This document shows positions 60,093-64,000 of a stretch of DNA of 64,000 nt, piece after piece (positions within the stretch are counted from its first letter, which is position 1; every line of letters starts with the position of its first letter). The notes below the pieces were generated by a model. The model was not told where the DNA came from, did no database searches, and saw nothing but the letters and a program-made list of their open reading frames with translations. The stretch is from NCBI GenBank assembly GCA_037957365.1, contig JARHVA010001190.1:1078001-1142000 (forward strand). Direction: 5' to 3'. The position numbers were made by a program, and so were the translations under genes. The DNA is from Torreya grandis. Its lineage: Eukaryota; Streptophyta; Pinopsida; Cupressales; Taxaceae.

Positions 60093-61016
60093 TGTTATAA
60101 TGTCCCCTTTTCCAGATTAAAATAATTAATAATATTATTTAAGTTGGGTCATTTTTAATCTTTTGGGCAACTTAATAATAATATTATTATTAAAATAAAA
60201 AGTATTCTTTAATACTTTAAAGTAAACTTAATAATATGACTAAGTAGCCAAAAAGTAATGTCGACAACTTATGTTTTATTATTAAATAAAGTAAGTTTGG
60301 AGTTTGAGTGGAAAATGTATAAAAGGTGGAGAGGTCTATTTTTGGCATTTATCTATCATTTAACAATCAATTCATTTAAAGCTAATCATGCTTGCTTGCA
60401 CGTTCAACTATTGAGGACGAAAACCTTCATTAGCTTTCTGATTTGCAGACGAAAACCCTCAAATTCATCTTGGTGACTTCATTCAGGGGTTGCAGTTGGG
60501 CATACTATCACCTTTGTTGGTAGTTAGGGTCTAATTGAAGGGTGGCACAACAGTTTGGGAGCCATTTGAGGATGAGCGCAACTGTTTGGAGGTTTCATTG
60601 AGGTGGACGTAGCCACAGGGCAATGTTTGGGAGCCACCTCAAAGAAGCCTTTGGGAGTGGGGTGATTTCATTAGAGGGGTCAAACATTGGCCTTGATACT
60701 TTTTAAGGGTTAGAATATGATTGTTTTTACTCATACTATTAGATGTGTTTAATTATAATTTATAGACTTGCATTTGGGCTAAAAATCATATTTGATGCAC
60801 AAGGGTTTCACCCCAAAAATTAATATTTGAATTTCTATATTTTGCAATGGTTTGTGGCAATTAAATATTGTATTTTGATTTAAAATAAGTGTTTCCAGAA
60901 TTCTAAATTTTTTTGTGGTTAGGGTCTGATAACAAATCTTAATTCGTTTTTTGATTTTAAGGGTTTATTCCAAATTCTAGAAATTTGCTAAATTTTGTCC
61001 TAAAAGGGACATTTTA
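60093..61016 (+). repeat. 5' LTR of an unclassified element
   Basis: Starts TGTTATAATGTCCCCTTTT and ends AAAAGGGACATTTTA; the ends are inverted relative to each other over about 15 bases (ATGTCCC...GGGACAT). A tRNA-Met primer binding site follows directly. It includes an AATAATATTATT-rich tract at about 60,120-60,240 and G-rich GGGAGCCA repeats at about 60,555-60,650. Confidence 0.72.
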
Positions 61017-61017
61017 G

Positions 61018-61029
61018 TGGTATCAGAGC
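61018..61029 (+). other. Primer binding site of the 60-kb element
   Basis: TGGTATCAGAGC, one base after the LTR end. Confidence 0.85.
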
Positions 61030-61065
61030 TACTCTTGGCCAGCTGTGGGATTTGAGTTGTCTACA

Positions 61066-61554
61066 ATGGATTGGCGACTTAAGTTCTTACCAAAGGAATT
61101 GTGGATGCAAATACAAAAAGAACAACAAAAAGCTAAGGATCATCTTGAAGAAATCAACAAAAAGGCAAAACAAGAAGTATAGACGAAAAGCCAAGATATT
61201 AAGAATTAGCTTATGAAGCAGTTTTCTATCAACTATAAAGCCCTAGATTCATTTATAAGAATGCAAAAGAATGATTCTATTCAGGAGGCATGGTTGGAAG
61301 AGTATGGTGATAGAGATGAGGTCAAACTTTTTGTTTTTGATAAATATGATAAGAAGGCTGATATATATATGTTTTATAATACTTTTGAAAAATTCTTAGA
61401 GCTGTATGTAGAAAATAGGAATAGAAGTTTGAAGAAGAAAGATGGAAAGCCAAAACTTCAAAAGGATCCCAAGGAAAAAATCAAGAAGCAAGAGAATTCA
61501 GATCTGAAAGAAGTTAGTGAGCAGCCCATAAAGGAATCCACAAGTGGAAAGTGA
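61066..61554 (+). pseudogene. Gag-like ORF of the unclassified LTR element
   Basis: The first ATG after the primer binding site opens MDWRLKFLPKELWMQIQKEQ. Two in-frame TAG codons (at about residues 39 and 47) interrupt it, both where CAG could have stood. The rest (61,213-61,554) is open: KQFSINYKALDSFIRMQKND, then YKALD to KADIYMFYNTFEKFLELYVE, ending in a very Lys/Glu-rich tail. It is charged and helical in character, with likely coiled-coil at the N-terminus (KEQQKAKDHLEEINKKAKQE). Its position makes it the gag equivalent, but no capsid signature or zinc knuckle is recognised. Confidence 0.5.
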
Positions 61555-61900
61555 TGGTTCTTCAATAGAAACAACCCGAGAAATTCCTATCAATCTTCCA
61601 AGCATTGCAAAAATTGAGTCATTGCCATATGAGAGTGAGAGTGACTATAGTGATGAGCATGCAAGCAAGGAGAATGTGTCAGTTGATGCCATTAATTCTA
61701 AAATTATAAATTACAAGGAGGTTGTGTCAAGGCAAATCTCTCAAAAGCTCCTACTTCTAAATCAGAAAATTGAGGTAAACAATTTGCTTACACCCCAAGA
61801 TATGAAAAGGAAAGTCATATTTCAGATTTATTGCTTCTTCCTATGTCATTGCATGAAGTTTGTCATCATGGGCAGCATGTTAAAAATGGTGATAAGATGA
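61544..61900 (+). pseudogene. Second ORF of the unclassified element, frame-shifted continuation
   Basis: Overlaps the end of the gag-like ORF by about ten bases in another frame, suggesting one former reading frame broken by a shift. Acidic and Ser-rich at first (YESESDYSDEHASKENVSVD), then AINSKIINYKEVVSRQISQK. No family recognised. Further short broken frames (61,943-62,194) continue the same style (DLGDHLSDKDDHSLEPSPMF). Confidence 0.4.
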
Positions 61901-62314
61901 AGAACACACTGAGTAGCAAGGGGCACATAGATTCTTTCTAGTGTGATCATAAAAGAGTGGGATCTAGGTGATCATTTGAGTGACAAGGATGATCACTCCT
62001 TGGAACCAAGTCCTATGTTTCAAGACAAGGCTATGGAGAAAGTCACCATTGTCGGGGCAACGAGATACTGGATGTGGGAAGGTGGTAAGTACAATAGATT
62101 TTTTTTTTTTTGTCGTTTAAAGTCCCATGACTCAACAATGCATGGTTTTGTTGGAATCAAGCTACATATAGATTTGCCACCCTTGGATGTGTGAAGAAGA
62201 GGTCAAGAAGGATAAAAGTCTACAAAATGACTTCACTATTCAAGATTGTAGACTTGATGTTATCCATGTTTCTAGCTTTTCCAACATTTTGTTTCTAGCT
62301 TTCCTAGCATAAAG

Positions 62315-62692
62315 TTGAGCATTTTTCAATTTGTCACAGTTGTTGAAGTATTTCCAGTCAGAGCGTGGTTGTTTCCATCCCCTAGATTACTACCATTGAT
62401 GTATTTTACGAAGGATTTTCAGTATGTCATCTACTGTACTATTCTTTTGTCTGCTACCAGTGACAGTTCCAACTCACTTTACCCTTTTATGACAGCCATA
62501 AAAAGACTTTCAGTCACATGGTGGAAGAATTTTCAGCCTACTGTCAATGTTGAGGCATGTACGGCTAGTGCAAATTGGTTTCCAACCACTACAAGTCTGA
62601 TTTTGAGGAAGAATGTGCATTGCTACAACCATGCTTGGGGCAACATGAATGGACCTTTAAAAGTCCATCATATGAATGGAAGATATGAGTAA
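62315..62692 (+). other. Unrecognised open frame in the unclassified element
   Basis: 125 codons, rich in aromatic residues (LSVTWWKNFQPTVNVE). No domain recognised. The underlying DNA repeats the word TTTTCAGT or close variants several times, which may explain the frame better than selection does. Coding status is doubtful. Confidence 0.25.
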
Positions 62693-62713
62693 AATGTAAG
62701 CAATGGAAGAAAG

Positions 62714-63160
62714 TTGGGCAACATGTCTATGAGGCATGATGAAGTAGTTGAAGGAGTGATATTGGAAGCTCTTGATTTCCCTAATGTGTGTGTTCTATGT
62801 GCAAGTCCATCAATGAAGAAGATAGAAAAGAAAAGAGATGAGTGTGGTTCAGTCCAACATGCTCATATGTATGAGAAGCGAAGTGAAGAAGTAAAACAAG
62901 ATGATAGTATGGCAGTGGCTGTTGAAGAGATAATTGATAAGGATATGACAATAGTAGAGAATAGTCTTCAAGTCATCATGGAGATAAGAGAGAGTGGGAA
63001 AGTGATTGTACAAGGATGTTCCCAAAAAGACATGCAAGAAGAAGTCCAATTGCAGCAGTTGGGAGACATAAAGGTTGTTAGGCAAAGCTATTGCCTACAT
63101 TTGAGAAGTGGGTTTTTTTTATCACAGCTGTCTCCAATTCTTGGTAGATCAGGTATATGA
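62714..63160 (+). CDS. Unrecognised acidic ORF
   Basis: 148 codons starting MGNMSMRHDEVVEGVILEAL. Rich in Glu, Asp, Val and Met, with a helical central part (DSMAVAVEEIIDKDMTIVEN) and no zinc knuckle, protease or RT motif. A CxxC pair (CVLCAS) is present near residue 32. It lies on the same strand as the LTR and gag-like ORF, so it is probably an internal reading frame of that element or a captured host fragment. Function unknown. Confidence 0.35.
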   Translation: MGNMSMRHDEVVEGVILEALDFPNVCVLCASPSMKKIEKKRDECGSVQHAHMYEKRSEEVKQDDSMAVAVEEIIDKDMTIVENSLQVIMEIRESGKVIVQGCSQKDMQEEVQLQQLGDIKVVRQSYCLHLRSGFFLSQLSPILGRSGI

Positions 63161-63298
63161 GGTTATGGCATTTTATACGGCCTTGGAGAGTGCAATATCA
63201 AGTGTAAAAAAAGAAAAGTGTAATTGGCCTAGAAGGGAGGTAGAAAGTATGAAGGAGAAAGAAGACAAGGATGAGATAAAGCAGCTGAGTTTGTTATC

Positions 63299-63392
63299 AG
63301 TTCAAGCTAACGATGAAGAGTATGGGGTTGTAGTTGGTGCTATTAGTTCAAGCTAATGATGAAGAGTATGGGGTTGTAGTTGGTGCTGATGG
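63299..63392 (+). repeat. Two-copy 46-bp direct repeat
   Basis: AGTTCAAGCTAACGATGAAG and the following 26 bases recur once, 46 bases later, with one C/T difference. Because 46 is not a multiple of three the duplication shifts frame, and the second copy is what opens the last ORF. Confidence 0.85.
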
Positions 63393-63993
63393 GATGGAGG
63401 AGATGCTTTTCCAAGTATTAGAGGCACATGGTGGCGAATATAGAAACAATGATGAGGTGTTATCTTCATATGACAGCGGAATACCTAGGACAGTTATGGG
63501 CCTAATATCTATCACTAATGCTGCTGTCATTAGTATTATCAGCCATCACATCACTGCACGGGCACTCACACAATTGATTTTGCAGGAGTTTTCAGTCACG
63601 GGAAAGACTATTTTCCAGTTGGTGATGACCAATGGAGAGCTTTCAGTCCTTGTATGGCTACCTATTGCCTCTACATCGATCACATTACTAAATTTTGCAT
63701 GGGTTTGTCATGTTTATAGTTGTTACATCATTTCTATATTGCTGGTCTTAATATTTACAGTCATGAACAGATGTATTTTTGTGCAATTTAAGAGGGTTTC
63801 CTTGCATGGTAATGTTAGTGGAGGGGTCCTATTATGGAAGACAATCATCGCAACCATCCTAGTGCTGATTTGGATGGAATTCCAAGTGACTTGTGGCTAT
63901 TATGCCTTTTTTCCAGCTTACATACAAGCTGTGTTGTGCCATGAATTGGAGGGATCAACCCACAATAACATTATGTGTAAGGAAATTACTTAG
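63334..63993 (+). CDS. Unrecognised ORF with hydrophobic segments, runs to TAG near the window end
   Basis: 219 codons. The N-terminal 40 residues are acidic (DGMEEMLFQVLEAHGGEYRN). The rest is hydrophobic, with three or four possible membrane segments (for example CYIISILLVLIFTVM and WKTIIATILVLIWMEF). No family recognised. Hydrophobic frames arise easily in T-rich DNA, so coding status is uncertain. It is within the unclassified LTR element, whose 3' end lies beyond the window. Confidence 0.3.
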   Translation: MVLLVQANDEEYGVVVGADGMEEMLFQVLEAHGGEYRNNDEVLSSYDSGIPRTVMGLISITNAAVISIISHHITARALTQLILQEFSVTGKTIFQLVMTNGELSVLVWLPIASTSITLLNFAWVCHVYSCYIISILLVLIFTVMNRCIFVQFKRVSLHGNVSGGVLLWKTIIATILVLIWMEFQVTCGYYAFFPAYIQAVLCHELEGSTHNNIMCKEIT

Positions 63994-64000
63994 ATGATTC

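Overview
The window looks like nuclear DNA from a seed plant, most likely a gymnosperm with a very large genome. This is inferred from AT-rich sequence, layers of old nested LTR retrotransposons, LTRs of 4 to 5 kb, plant tRNA-Met primer binding sites, and a single low-copy plant gene with multi-kb introns. There are no bacterial operons, rRNA genes, functional tRNA genes or CRISPR arrays. Boundaries and similarities were read by eye, so coordinates of decayed elements are approximate.

Layout. (1) 1-29,281 is one Ty3/gypsy chromovirus on the minus strand. It has LTRs of about 5.1 kb; the right one is complete (24,183-29,281) and the left one runs off the window edge. Its gag-pro-RT-RNaseH-integrase-chromodomain region is decayed. 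Two later elements sit inside it. A non-autonomous Ty1/copia element (1,381-5,808, perfect 5-bp target duplication) lies in the left LTR. An 11.5-kb non-autonomous element with 4.4-kb LTRs (11,479-22,937) splits gag. (2) 29,282-36,355 holds the only host gene recognised: the 5' part of a GH5 mannan endo-1,4-beta-mannosidase, with two clear exons and a possible broken third. The catalytic exons are not visible in the window. (3) 36,552-49,229 is a direct tandem duplication (about 5.8 kb originally) of a rearranged second chromovirus. Both copies share a hAT-like MITE and the same deletion of the integrase core; the second copy also gained a LINE fragment. (4) 49,480-60,090 is a patchwork of LTR-like tracts. 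Two of them are in opposite orientation and carry CGAAGGG-type arrays; a Tat-lineage gag-protease fragment lies at the right end. (5) 60,093-64,000 is the 5' part of another LTR element (LTR, primer binding site, gag-like ORF) whose remaining ORFs match no family I recognise.

The mobile elements are mostly dead: stops, frameshifts and deletions are visible, and many stops fit C-to-T decay of Gln and Trp codons. The host gene, if still active, needs exons beyond the window or else is truncated. The least explained signals are the helically phased CCGACGTCGG palindromes in the copia LTRs, the inverted CGAAGGG arrays, and the unclassified ORFs at 61-64 kb.
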